A stretch of 64,000 bases of DNA from Sulfolobaceae archaeon. Lineage in GTDB: Archaea; Thermoproteota; Thermoprotei_A; Sulfolobales; Sulfolobaceae. Shown here in pieces: positions 7,922 to 16,668 of the stretch. Position 1 is the stretch's first letter; each line of letters opens with the position of its first letter. The stretch covers positions 1 through 64,000 of the forward strand of contig JAPYVG010000003.1 in NCBI GenBank assembly GCA_028277025.1. The letters run 5' to 3'. Position numbers and translations under genes: made by a program. Under the pieces are notes generated by a model that did not search any database, was not told the origin of the DNA, and saw only the letters and a program-made list of their open reading frames with translations.

Positions 7922-10771
7922 TAAAACGTTAGGTCTACTGCCAGTTATGTGCCATAAGGCTATAAAAGGTATTAACGCGACTGTGAACCTCTTTTTGTCG
8001 TTCAAGAACCTCGATAGTATTTCAACCATTATCGAGTAGTATTTATCCTTTAATTCGTCCATGTACTTACTCGTATCACTTTTAGAGAGTATTGATAATA
8101 TAATATTACCTATTAATTTTTCTATACTATCATCCTTAATTTGAGATAATATAGATTTAAACATATTATCATATTCTCCATCCTTTAACAACAACAAACT
8201 CCCCAAATATATTATTAAATCCAGTAAATTAGAGGAGGAATTAATTTTATTAGCCTTATCATATAGGACAAGTTTGGCAACTGTTGAGGCTATTTTTATA
8301 GTATTTTTTGCATTTATACTCTTTATTTGTTTAGAAAACCTCTCAAGGTCTATGAAGTCCTGAAGCACAATCTTATATTCGTACTTCTCTCCACTGGCTA
8401 AACTTTTCATTAACCTAATCTGGTATATTTTTAACAAATCGAGAAAATCGTAATCATCAGCCTTATTTCCCTTAATCTTTTTCAGAATTTCCTCGTATAA
8501 TTCATAACTCAATTTCTCCGCCAATTCTAATGTAGTCTTAGCTGATTCTTCCTTAGGATGGGTTAAAAGTAAAGTGTAACCAATTCCAGCATCGAGTCTC
8601 TTCTTTAAATCGTCTAAATAGGAATAAATGGAATTAATATCGGTAGTAGGGAATAAAAAGACGAAATCGGAAATCTTCTTCACTTCTTCTTGATTGAGTC
8701 TTTCTCCTCTGTTTAATTTATTATAATTCCTCCTAAACTTTTCGTATAATATCGCAAGTTTTAGCAAGTCCCTATTTGAGAGGGCTAAACTTGCTAGATA
8801 ACCGTAAATAAGAGATGCAATTAACGAGTTACTTACAGAGATCTTATCCAATTCGTTTTCATAATATAGTATTAACGAGAGGGGAAAATCCTTATATGGT
8901 AAATTCATTCTTTTCACTAAATCCGCGATCTTTTCTGAATATTTATATGTCAAATAATAGAACGATATAAGAGAAAGGTAATAAAGCTTATTAAAGTAAA
9001 TTGAGGAGTCAACTAAATCATCAAGAACTGCGTCTATCCACTCTGTTCTCCCACTTTTAATTGACGAAATAAGGATATCGAAAACCTTGTCTATACATTT
9101 ACTAACCTTCGCCCTCAACACAATTCTTATGTCACTTAATAACGAATATGGTTCCAGTAATGAGAGTGCTCTAACACTACCCTTTTTAGATATAATAACG
9201 TCTCTAGTGTTATCGATTTTTCCTAGCAATTGCTCGCAATATTCCTCTCCAAAATTTGAATTAAATTCTATAACTTTTTCCTTTAGAGGTAATAGTGAAT
9301 TAATAACTAGCGGATGAGTTAAATCCCCCAGCTCTTTAAGTGCTTTTACTTTAGGCTTTTTAAAAATATAATAGCCTAAATCGTGGTAAGAGAAGAGATT
9401 GAGAAGCTCCCTTTCAAATTCCTTATCGCCCATGAACTGTGACGCCATTTGTAATATCTTTTCAGAAACCTTGGTTAAGTCTATGTTATTAATCTGATCT
9501 GTGCCATAATCACTATTTATAGGTATTTCTAACTCCTCTTCAAATTTACTAAACCATTTAATAATTATATCTTCAGCCGAGACGTTCCTATTTAAAGATT
9601 TCATGATAAATAAGGAAAGACCCTTAGGTATTGGAGTTTTATATTTATTATACACGTAAAGAAGCGGTAAATACCAAAGTACTTTATTCGGATCAGCATC
9701 AAAAATCGTATTATAAACATATTCGAACATTTTTTCCCCTTGGTTTAAAACTTGATTCACTCTAGTTTGCTTTATAACAATACCTTTAGGTTTTAGAACT
9801 TTATACAAATCATCAGTGAGAACTATAATCATTCTTTCACTCCCTATTTCTTCCTTAAGTTTTTCTATATATTTATAATTATTACTATCGTGATAGTCAA
9901 TGACCTTTGCGTCCTCACACATAGAGTTTATCCTGGACTTTATACTATTTGCAATCATTGACTTACCCGAACTCAAGGGACCTACAATTACCACGTTGTT
10001 GTTGTTAAAGAGACTAAAAACCCCTTGATCTATGTAATCTGTGAACTCTATCGGTGTAGGGGAATAAAATACACAATCTCCACTATTCCCCATACTCGGA
10101 ATTTCTGATAGGGTTCTTTTAGCCTCCCCCGGTAGAAATCCGAATAAGAAGTCTAGGTAATAAAATACTATTTCCCTCCACGTTGTTGACAGTTCCTCCC
10201 AGTCCTTTCTTAAATTGTTACCAACATACTTACTCTTTATAAAATCAAGTAACCCTTGTCCCTCTGTGGGCTTTGAGTATATTACCCTTTTAAACCTATT
10301 AACGATCTTTAGTTTTTCTTCAAGCTTATTTTTCTTGTTTAATTCTATTGCTTCTTCCAACAAAGGGGGTATGAAAGTTGATATTACATGATTGTCATCA
10401 CCTATTGAGATCACACTGTAATTCAATATCTTATCATTGATCGCCACACCCTTTTTAGACAAAAACTTGATAGCAAATGACAATGGAAAAAGAAATATAT
10501 AGCCCCTTAACTTTTCACCTCTTTCTCCCAGTTTTTGTTTCCCAGATAGTAAATTGATTACATAATTTCGCCCTACAAATACCACGTCACCTTTAGATTT
10601 TACGTAATCCCTCCAATTTAGAAATTCTTCTTGGTTTCTGAATTCGTTAGGCACTTCAACACATTTTTCACAATATTTTTTTATGCTGGGTTCAGAAAAC
10701 GGCGTAGTACGTATTAATTTCGTGTGCTTAACTGCATCCCTTAAAGCCTTAATGGACGTAATCTTTCTCAT
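7907..10771 (-). CDS. Large P-loop NTPase of unknown role
   Basis: A 954-residue cytosolic protein. After about 260 residues with no recognised domain there is a Walker A motif (GPLSSGKS, about 262-269) followed by a Walker B-like strand (MIIVLTDD, about 312-319). The remaining 600 residues look mostly helical, as in STAND or KAP-type signalling ATPases with helical-repeat C-termini. An N-terminal cluster KKYCEKCVE could bind a metal. No close family recognised. A possible Sulfolobales-specific regulator or defence-type ATPase, but neighbours give no support for the latter. The start at ATG 10771 is clear. Confidence 0.6.
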   Translation of the reverse strand: MRKITSIKALRDAVKHTKLIRTTPFSEPSIKKYCEKCVEVPNEFRNQEEFLNWRDYVKSKGDVVFVGRNYVINLLSGKQKLGERGEKLRGYIFLFPLSFAIKFLSKKGVAINDKILNYSVISIGDDNHVISTFIPPLLEEAIELNKKNKLEEKLKIVNRFKRVIYSKPTEGQGLLDFIKSKYVGNNLRKDWEELSTTWREIVFYYLDFLFGFLPGEAKRTLSEIPSMGNSGDCVFYSPTPIEFTDYIDQGVFSLFNNNNVVIVGPLSSGKSMIANSIKSRINSMCEDAKVIDYHDSNNYKYIEKLKEEIGSERMIIVLTDDLYKVLKPKGIVIKQTRVNQVLNQGEKMFEYVYNTIFDADPNKVLWYLPLLYVYNKYKTPIPKGLSLFIMKSLNRNVSAEDIIIKWFSKFEEELEIPINSDYGTDQINNIDLTKVSEKILQMASQFMGDKEFERELLNLFSYHDLGYYIFKKPKVKALKELGDLTHPLVINSLLPLKEKVIEFNSNFGEEYCEQLLGKIDNTRDVIISKKGSVRALSLLEPYSLLSDIRIVLRAKVSKCIDKVFDILISSIKSGRTEWIDAVLDDLVDSSIYFNKLYYLSLISFYYLTYKYSEKIADLVKRMNLPYKDFPLSLILYYENELDKISVSNSLIASLIYGYLASLALSNRDLLKLAILYEKFRRNYNKLNRGERLNQEEVKKISDFVFLFPTTDINSIYSYLDDLKKRLDAGIGYTLLLTHPKEESAKTTLELAEKLSYELYEEILKKIKGNKADDYDFLDLLKIYQIRLMKSLASGEKYEYKIVLQDFIDLERFSKQIKSINAKNTIKIASTVAKLVLYDKANKINSSSNLLDLIIYLGSLLLLKDGEYDNMFKSILSQIKDDSIEKLIGNIILSILSKSDTSKYMDELKDKYYSIMVEILSRFLNDKKRFTVALIPFIALWHITGSRPNVLLSFP

Positions 10772-10849
10772 GCATGTATCAATAAGGCTAAGAAGTATTT
10801 ATTGGTTAGCCAAACTTCATTAAAATAAAAAAATCGATAATTATAGCTG

Positions 10850-11032
10850 TTAGTTTGAAATAATTTTTCTAATCCCCGCATAAGTTATTAACGCGAAAAT
10901 TATAGTTAAAATGATCAAATATTCTAGTACTTCCTCTGATAATCTCACATAACCATCTGTACTAAACATATCTCCTATTAACATTAACGAAATTGATAAG
11001 GCCAGTAATATTGAAAGAAATATGCTTTTCAT
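10850..11032 (-). CDS. Small two-helix membrane protein
   Basis: A 60-residue protein with an N-terminal hydrophobic segment (FLSILLALSISLMLIG) that may be a signal anchor, a short acidic loop (RLSEEVLEY) and a second helix (LIILTIIFALITYAGI) with a basic end. It lies 78 bases upstream of the P-loop NTPase gene in the same direction and may share its transcript. No family recognised. Confidence 0.45.
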   Translation of the reverse strand: MKSIFLSILLALSISLMLIGDMFSTDGYVRLSEEVLEYLIILTIIFALITYAGIRKIISN

Positions 11033-11203
11033 ATGTTATCCGTCAATTACCAGCTTATAAACTGTTGTATACTTATATATACTAATACAATTCATTTCTA
11101 AAAAAGAATAAAATAGAATTAACACGAGGGAATTTAGTGTTTCTCACCCTACCTATTCCACTATTAGTTAGCTTTATAATAATCTAGATAAGATAGTTCA
11201 TAA

Positions 11204-11980
11204 ATGGAACTTCCTTGGACGTTCATTGACGATTTAAATATAAAGTTGAGCCATAAAGAGTTTGAAGATTTAGTAAAATCGTCTAGAAATATACTAGAAG
11301 ACGTTAAAGATATAGACACTAAATTCATATTAAGATCTAAGTATATATATGCTAGCGCTATAATATCCATAATAATTTTCGTGATATTATACTTCAGTCT
11401 GAACTATTTCACTTATCTATCTCTCTTAATACTATTGTTATCGTATGTTTTAGGCTACTTTTTATCGTGGTTATTTAGATGCCTATTTATTCTATTGACT
11501 TCAATCTTATTTGTAATACTTGCGTTTATATTCATGCGCGTGTTTTTATCTCCTATTATAGCTAGTGTGTTGATAGCGTCTATTATACCATTAAATTGGA
11601 GTTACTTATCTAATCTAAATTCTGAACTAGTATTTGCAATAAGTAGTTACGCGACAAATCTGTTGGTTGATTGGGATGATAGAAAATATGTTAATGAAGA
11701 TGACGGGTTTTCAGTAACTTTAAGAAGAGGTAATGCGAGGGTAAACCCTTATAGGGCGGACATGTCAATAACTATATCATTAAAAAATAAAGAAAAAATA
11801 AACGCAGAAGTCATAGTCTTTGCCTTAAGGAAGGGTAGGATTGGATATATAATAAAAATCAAAGTTAAGAAATGGAAATTATTTGATGAGTCATTTAAAA
11901 ACCTTTTAGTTGAAGCCCTTAATGAATTGAGAGATTATGTTAATGAATTATTTAACTCGAAAGAATGGGAACTAGGATGA
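11204..11980 (+). CDS. Hypothetical membrane protein with cytoplasmic tail
   Basis: 258 residues. A soluble N-terminal segment (1-45), then three or four consecutive membrane helices (about 46-135, starting YASAIISIIIFVILYF), followed by a soluble alpha/beta domain of about 110 residues with charged strands (FSVTLRRGNARV, SITISLKNKEKI). No motif I can name. It is the last clear gene before the decayed region to its right and has its own AT-rich upstream region. Confidence 0.55.
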   Translation: MELPWTFIDDLNIKLSHKEFEDLVKSSRNILEDVKDIDTKFILRSKYIYASAIISIIIFVILYFSLNYFTYLSLLILLLSYVLGYFLSWLFRCLFILLTSILFVILAFIFMRVFLSPIIASVLIASIIPLNWSYLSNLNSELVFAISSYATNLLVDWDDRKYVNEDDGFSVTLRRGNARVNPYRADMSITISLKNKEKINAEVIVFALRKGRIGYIIKIKVKKWKLFDESFKNLLVEALNELRDYVNELFNSKEWELG

Positions 11981-12455
11981 ACTCAACCTTCAAATAACCA
12001 ATTTTTAAATATATTAGGATTAAGAGACAGAAAGCCTCGTCAGGGGAATGGATAGTCCCTTATATTTCTTTTTCCTAATTTCCTCTTAGCCATGTTATCA
12101 ACACCCCTCCTAAATTAATGGGACTGTAGGGAAGCAACCAGTATCCCTCTCAAGAGACTAGACATAATTTGGATGAAAGTCCTCTTTCCATGTGGGGCCT
12201 TCACATTCTGATCTAATGAAAAAGGAAAATTAGACTATCCCTCTAACAATTCCGTTGAACTTAGGAGGAACATCTATAACTGAAGGGAAATTAGTTTGAA
12301 AATGGGTTATTATCAACAAGGGGTTTGGGCTTCACAGGATCTCACAATATATTTAATACTAATCTTTATCCCCTGGACTTTAACAGAGCACGGAAAAACC
12401 CTTTTTATCCGTCTACCCCTAGGCTTTCGTTTCACTTTAATCGTGATAAGGTGTA

Positions 12456-12469
12456 AGGGCTTAAGCCCT
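12456..12469. repeat. Perfect 14-bp palindrome
   Basis: AGGGCTTAAGCCCT reads the same on both strands. It lies in the decayed stretch, 30 bases before a second GC-rich hairpin. It could be a subterminal hairpin of an old IS200/IS605-type element or part of an RNA fold. Confidence 0.5.
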
Positions 12470-12498
12470 CACGTGTGGGTTATAGGACTCTAACATCA

Positions 12499-12512
12499 CG
12501 GGGCCAACCCCG
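12499..12512. repeat. GC-rich hairpin (5-bp stem, CCAA loop)
   Basis: CGGGG-CCAA-CCCCG gives a perfect five-pair GC stem, striking in this AT-rich DNA. No gene ends here, so a terminator role is not supported. It may belong to a relic mobile element or to a structured RNA. Confidence 0.45.
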
Positions 12513-12641
12513 CAAATCCCTTCAACTTACATCAACATTAGAGTTATCCTTAAGTGAGAAAAGCTTGTTATAAATGACATAAAAAGATCTCTGTGTTAAC
12601 ATAAAAAGATCCAGCCCTTGATTAATAGCAAGAAATTAACA

Positions 12642-12794
12642 TTAACTTATACGCCTCTTAACATTCCTTATTAATATGATTTTTCCTTCAGCTATTCGTC
12701 TTCTGACTTTTTCAAGAGAAATTCCCTCTAATTTGCTTACTGCTTTCATTTCGTCAGTTATTTCTCCCCTCTTTGCGTCGTCTATTATGGCCAT
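12642..12794 (-). pseudogene. thiC: N-terminal fragment of thiC (phosphomethylpyrimidine synthase)
   Basis: About 50 residues, [10 protein letters not shown] through [13 protein letters not shown] and then a stop. This matches the start of ThiC (the IxxAKxGxxTxEMxxVAKxEGI...RRxIAxG pattern, then the IPRN strand), but the 350-plus residues of the radical SAM catalytic barrel and Fe-S motif that should follow are missing. DNA beyond the stop shows no thiC. It is therefore a truncated relic, unless it is a stand-alone copy of the small domain. A longer in-frame reading from 12872 adds only a hydrophobic, unrelated segment. It lies 65 bases downstream of lplB, on the same strand, and beside the decayed stretch. 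Confidence 0.7.
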
Positions 12795-12859
12795 TAGGAT
12801 ATATTGTAAAAAGTTAGTTATAAATCTTATTATAAACAAAATTACTCTCATAAAAAATA

Positions 12860-13084
12860 TTATTTCAAACATTGATTTAATGCTTCATATAACTCATCAA
12901 TATCGACACCTAAGATGAAGGGTTGTGCATCTAACTTTTCCCTCTTGGATAGAGCCTCTTCAATCCTCCTTAAGTCCTCTTCAGTGGTAAAGAAGTCCCC
13001 GGTAATTTCAACTCTGCCATCTTCAAAAACCCGTAATATTACAGTCTTACCTTGTTTTGACCTAAAGGAGTACTCGCACCTCAT
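12860..13084 (-). CDS. lplB: Lipoate-protein ligase accessory subunit LplB
   Basis: About 74 residues corresponding to the small C-terminal accessory domain of lipoate ligases (Lip_prot_lig_C), here as a separate protein as in the bipartite ligase of Thermoplasma acidophilum. Visible features are [26 protein letters not shown], followed by a helix and a C-terminal [14 protein letters not shown]. In the split enzyme the small subunit is needed to form lipoyl-AMP. The start is set at the ATG whose first base overlaps the lplA stop (TGATG); an in-frame upstream start at 13123 would lie wholly within lplA. Translational coupling with lplA is expected. Confidence 0.85.
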   Translation of the reverse strand: MRCEYSFRSKQGKTVILRVFEDGRVEITGDFFTTEEDLRRIEEALSKREKLDAQPFILGVDIDELYEALNQCLK

Positions 13085-13806
13085 CACCTTAAATAAGTCC
13101 ACATGGGATTTGAATATTTCCATCTTAACTGTTCAGATAAATCGACCTCTAAAGGCGTTAATTCGCCCTCTTCAAGTTTAAAAACAGTAGAAAAACCCTC
13201 AATTAGGGAATTTAAAGCCTCATTTCTACTTACTTTATACCCTAAAAGCTCAGAAATCGTAGTAACCCTTGCTTTAGGAGTTCCCCTCTGAACCTCCTTA
13301 ACCTTAGGACTTTTAATGACGCTCATATACTCTAAGTTTGTAGCGTACATGAAAGTACCGTGAACTAAAATTGCCCCCCTTCTTATTGCCCCCGCCATTC
13401 CAACAACTTTCTTACCGTTAACTACCACGTCATTTATGGGTACGAACTCCCCTTTCAAGCCAAACTTGCTTAACGCCAATGTTAATGCCTCACTAACCTT
13501 CTTATAAACCTTGACCATGTCGTCTCCTTTAACTGCCACGCTCCACGTGATTTCACCGTTTTCATCGTGTAATGCCGGCCCACCACCGGTAAACCTCCGC
13601 ACTAAAGGTATTTTTAACTTGTTTAACTCCTCTTCATTAACCCAATCCTTCACAGCTAAGAACCTACCGAGAGTTAGCGTTGTAGGTGAGAAATTCCAAA
13701 GCCTGACGGTTTCCTCAATCAAACCTTGAGACAGTAAGATTAACATTGCTTCGTCTAATGCCATTTGTCTATCTCCAGAATTGCCTCCTTCAATTATTAG
13801 CCTCAT
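13084..13806 (-). CDS. lplA: Lipoate-protein ligase, catalytic subunit LplA (split type)
   Basis: 240 residues of the BPL/LplA/LipB catalytic fold. Diagnostic motifs: RRFTGGGPALHD (the RRxxGGGxxxH lipoate-pocket motif) and NDVVVNGKKVVGMAG (the catalytic-lysine strand). There is no fused C-terminal accessory domain; this is supplied by the overlapping lplB. It attaches lipoate (or octanoate) to the specific Lys of lipoyl-domain or LbpA proteins. It is transcribed divergently from a dihydrolipoamide dehydrogenase gene 30 bases away, so the two share a regulatory space. One of three ligases in the window. Confidence 0.9.
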   Translation of the reverse strand: MRLIIEGGNSGDRQMALDEAMLILLSQGLIEETVRLWNFSPTTLTLGRFLAVKDWVNEEELNKLKIPLVRRFTGGGPALHDENGEITWSVAVKGDDMVKVYKKVSEALTLALSKFGLKGEFVPINDVVVNGKKVVGMAGAIRRGAILVHGTFMYATNLEYMSVIKSPKVKEVQRGTPKARVTTISELLGYKVSRNEALNSLIEGFSTVFKLEEGELTPLEVDLSEQLRWKYSNPMWTYLR

Positions 13807-13836
13807 ATATTAAAACTCACAATTAAACATAAAAAT

Positions 13837-15081
13837 ATGATTACTGTTATTGGTTCTGGCCCGGCTGGAATTTATGCGGCAATAACTGCCTCATCACTGG
13901 GGGAGAAAGTAACACTTATTGAACAAAATGAGAGACTTGGAGGCACTTGCGTACTTTACGGCTGTATTCCCTCGAAAGCTATGTTACATCCCTTAACGCT
14001 CGCTTATGAGCTAAGCAGAATAGGTATTGAAGTTAAGATCGAATATGAAACTATAAGGAAATTAGCAGCTGATGCCATTTCCCGTCTTTCCAAAGGAGTA
14101 GAATACATTCTAGAATCCCACGGAGTCAACGTAATTAGAGGGAAGGCGAAACTAAAAGGGAAAGATGTGGAGGTTAATGGACAAAGCGTAAAGAGTGATA
14201 AAATAGTTGTAGCGACTGGTACTTTGAAACCCACTGGAGGTATTGCATCGGATGATTTGCCCTATCTTGAGAAGGACTTCAATAGGATAGTTGTACTTGG
14301 AGGTGGTGTTGGCGGAGTTGAATACGGTTGGTTACTGAGAATGTCCGGTAAAGAGGTTTATATTGTCGAGAAGGAGAGCCTGCTCTTACCGAAACACGAT
14401 AAGGACTTGAGAGAGGCTGTAACAAACCAGTTCAGAAGAATAGGTGTTAAGTTAATCTTGAATAGTGAGGCAAAAGTCGAGGGTAATAAGGTTATATTAA
14501 GCGACGGAAAGGCGTTGGAAGGCGATTTAATCCTAATAAGTTTTGGTAGGAGGGCAAATTTGGAAGGTTTCGAGGAGTTACCACAGGATGAGGGGTGGTT
14601 AAAAGTTAATGAATACATGGAAACTCTTTATAAAGGTATTTATGGTGCTGGTGACGTAACTAGGTCATTTACTGCGCATGAAGCTATACATAAGGGATTA
14701 ATAGCCGGTTTGAATGCTGTAGGTATTAGAAAAGCCTATAACGGGCAAGTAGTTCCTAAAGTTATTTACACAATGCCACAAATAGCCTATGTTGGAAATA
14801 CCGAAGACGGTGAGTGTGTCAAAGTAAACATGGTAAGTATTGCTAGGGCTATTGCGGAAAAGGAGACTGAAGGTTTTGTGAAGATTTGTTTTAAAGAGGG
14901 TAAGATAGTTGGCGCTGTAGCTTTTTCAGAAAGGGCTGAGGAAATAATAACTTTAATAGCGTTAGCGATGAGATTAAACGCTAGTCTTGAACAATTACTT
15001 GACTTTCAATTTCCACATCCATCATATTTAGAGGCGATATGGGAGGGTGTTTATGAAGCTCTGCGACAAAGAGGTAAGTAA
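13837..15081 (+). CDS. Dihydrolipoamide dehydrogenase-like flavoprotein (Lpd, copy 1)
   Basis: 414 residues, a short member of the pyridine nucleotide-disulfide oxidoreductase family. FAD-binding GSGPAG starts at residue 6, and the redox-active pair is C38/C43 in GGTCVLYGCIPSK. The NAD-binding GGGVGGVEYG motif, the GAGDV FAD strand and the C-terminal PHPSYLEAIWE with the catalytic His follow. It should oxidise or reduce lipoyl-lysine thiols with NAD(P). It opens an operon with an aldo/keto reductase and two LipS-type radical SAM genes. Classic pyruvate/oxoglutarate dehydrogenase genes are absent here, so its likely partner is LbpA. The start ATG is near-leaderless. Confidence 0.85.
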   Translation: MITVIGSGPAGIYAAITASSLGEKVTLIEQNERLGGTCVLYGCIPSKAMLHPLTLAYELSRIGIEVKIEYETIRKLAADAISRLSKGVEYILESHGVNVIRGKAKLKGKDVEVNGQSVKSDKIVVATGTLKPTGGIASDDLPYLEKDFNRIVVLGGGVGGVEYGWLLRMSGKEVYIVEKESLLLPKHDKDLREAVTNQFRRIGVKLILNSEAKVEGNKVILSDGKALEGDLILISFGRRANLEGFEELPQDEGWLKVNEYMETLYKGIYGAGDVTRSFTAHEAIHKGLIAGLNAVGIRKAYNGQVVPKVIYTMPQIAYVGNTEDGECVKVNMVSIARAIAEKETEGFVKICFKEGKIVGAVAFSERAEEIITLIALAMRLNASLEQLLDFQFPHPSYLEAIWEGVYEALRQRGK

Positions 15082-15856
15082 GATTGGCTTAGGAACGTGG
15101 AAAATGGGAGGAGGTTATTGGACACCAGAATACGGCAAAGAACAAATTTACATTGAAGCCGTAAGGTATGCGATAAGTAGGGGGATTAAAATCATAGACA
15201 CTGCGGAAATGTACGGTGGCGGTCATACTGAGGAAATTGTAGGCGAAGCTATTTCAGTATTTGACAGAGAATCACTTTTCATAATCACTAAGGTCTGGAA
15301 CAATCATTTGCGATATGATGATGTTATAAAGTCGGCTAAAGGGAGTTTGAAGAGGTTGAAGAGTAAATATATAGACTTGTACTTAATACATTGGCCTAAC
15401 CCAAGAGTACCGTTAAAGGAAACACTTTCAGCGATGGAGAAACTAATTGATATGGGTATAGTTAGATGCATCGGAGTCAGTAACTTCGATAAAAGATTAC
15501 TTGATGAAGCAATACACACAACTAGTAAGTACGAAATATTAGCTGATGAAGTAGAGTATAGTGTGTACAATTTAACCCCAGAGAAAGAATTGATCCCATT
15601 CGCGGAAGAAAACGGGGTTAAAATAATTGCGTATTCCCCCTTAGGTCAAGGTCAAATAAAATACGAGACAAAGCTTTCAGATATTGCTAAAAAATACGGC
15701 AAAACACAGGCTCAAATTGCCCTAGCATATGTTATGAGAAAGTCAATACCTATACCAAAAGCAGTGGAAAAGTCGCATATTAATGAAATTACAGACTCGA
15801 TAAATATTACACTATCAGAAGAAGACATTGAAGAAATTAGGAGGAGATTTCTTTGA
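15053..15856 (+). CDS. Aldo/keto reductase
   Basis: 267 residues of the AKR (beta/alpha)8 fold. The tetrad is complete: Asp and Tyr in IDTAEMYGGG, Lys in IITKVWNN and His in YLIHWPNP; IGVSNFD and IAYSPLGQG are also typical. Start: an ATG at 15053 preceded by GGAGGGTG is preferred to a GTG six bases earlier. It overlaps the end of the Lpd gene by 29 bases and the next radical SAM gene by 4, so it is translationally embedded in the lipoate operon. An AKR has no known place in lipoate synthesis; the substrate is unknown. Confidence 0.85.
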   Translation: MKLCDKEVSKIGLGTWKMGGGYWTPEYGKEQIYIEAVRYAISRGIKIIDTAEMYGGGHTEEIVGEAISVFDRESLFIITKVWNNHLRYDDVIKSAKGSLKRLKSKYIDLYLIHWPNPRVPLKETLSAMEKLIDMGIVRCIGVSNFDKRLLDEAIHTTSKYEILADEVEYSVYNLTPEKELIPFAEENGVKIIAYSPLGQGQIKYETKLSDIAKKYGKTQAQIALAYVMRKSIPIPKAVEKSHINEITDSINITLSEEDIEEIRRRFL

Positions 15857-16668
15857 AAATTCTCGTTTCGGCTGGGACTTATTATTTTATAAAAAAGGGA
15901 ATTAAGTACAGTGAAACAGCTTACGCTCTCCAAATAGGAGGGTGCAAGGCGAGCTGTAAGTTTTGTACTCAGTCGATATTAAGTAAGGCTGATAAAACAT
16001 TCCTTTCAAGGGTGAAGTGGTACCCAGTTGAATTAGATGAAATTTCTCATTATTTATCAAAGTTCGCAAGGTTTTGCTTACAAACAGTTATTAAAGATGG
16101 GTTTGAGGAAGAGGCCTTAGAAGTACTTAAAAGAGTTAGGACGAAAGGGAAGTCAGTAACTACGACACCAGTAAGTATCGATAGTTTGATCAAATTTAAG
16201 GAAGCTGGAGTTGATTATTTAGGAGTCGGATTAGACACTGTAAAGTCATTATGGGACTACGTCGGAAAACCTTATACATTTGATGAGTACATGAAGTTTA
16301 TAAAAGATGCCGTAAACGTGTTCGGTAAAGGCCGTGTATATGTTCACCTCATTGTTGGCCTAGGGGAGAGCGATGAGGAGTTAATAGGGTTAATGAGAAA
16401 CCTTTACGAAATAGGTGCTGAAGTAGCACTATTTGCCTTCACTCCAGTAAAGGGGACTCCATTTGAGAACTTACCTCCGCCACCACTGGAAAGGTATAGG
16501 AGAATTCAGATGATTAGGCAACAGTTAGCCAAAAAAGATATCAGACTTTACTTCCTAACCTCTGGCTGTCCGTCTTGCGATAGGCCTTATTATAATGAAA
16601 GTCCTACTGACAAAGACTTATATAATGTACCATTAAGGGATTTAAAGTGGTACTCGCGTTCAGAATAA
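15853..16668 (+). CDS. Radical SAM lipoyl synthase component, GCPxCxRPY type (LipS1/LipS2 pair, copy 1)
   Basis: 271 residues. The radical SAM cluster is GGCKASCKFCTQS (Cx3Cx2C). The body has a HLIVGLGES glycine strand and FAFTPVKGTP, and the C-terminus carries TSGCPSCDRPYYNESPT, two further Cys likely for an auxiliary cluster. The sequence is homologous to the gene at 33824, which has a longer N-terminus. Archaea lacking LipA use two such proteins together to insert sulfur at C6 and C8 of octanoyl-lysine. Which of LipS1 and LipS2 this is cannot be fixed here. TTG start with a strong GGAGGAGA site, overlapping the AKR stop. Confidence 0.75.
   Translation: MKILVSAGTYYFIKKGIKYSETAYALQIGGCKASCKFCTQSILSKADKTFLSRVKWYPVELDEISHYLSKFARFCLQTVIKDGFEEEALEVLKRVRTKGKSVTTTPVSIDSLIKFKEAGVDYLGVGLDTVKSLWDYVGKPYTFDEYMKFIKDAVNVFGKGRVYVHLIVGLGESDEELIGLMRNLYEIGAEVALFAFTPVKGTPFENLPPPPLERYRRIQMIRQQLAKKDIRLYFLTSGCPSCDRPYYNESPTDKDLYNVPLRDLKWYSRSE

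Larger units (their letters stand above)
11981..12641. other. Gene-poor, apparently decayed stretch
   Basis: These 660 bases hold no convincing intact gene. Base composition is more GC-rich than the flanking intergenic DNA, with several ordered elements: a 14-bp palindrome at 12456, a GC hairpin at 12499, and a forward frame (in phase with 12120) whose translation looks protein-like (HVGPSHSDLMKK, then TIPLTIPLNLGGTSITE) but is interrupted by several stops. This is what a degraded insertion-sequence gene or its end would look like; a structured RNA is the alternative. It directly adjoins a truncated thiC fragment, which fits a past insertion or deletion. Confidence 0.45.

Noticed and set aside
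12171..12184. GGATGAAAGTCCTC resembling the conserved 5' element of RNase P RNA, with ACAGAAAGCC at 12027
   Set aside because: The two elements are in the wrong order and no P-RNA fold could be built around them; other conserved regions are missing.
12296..12493. 65-residue plus-strand open frame
   Set aside because: Starts from TTG in a decayed region, has odd composition, and competes with other broken frames; not credible as a gene.
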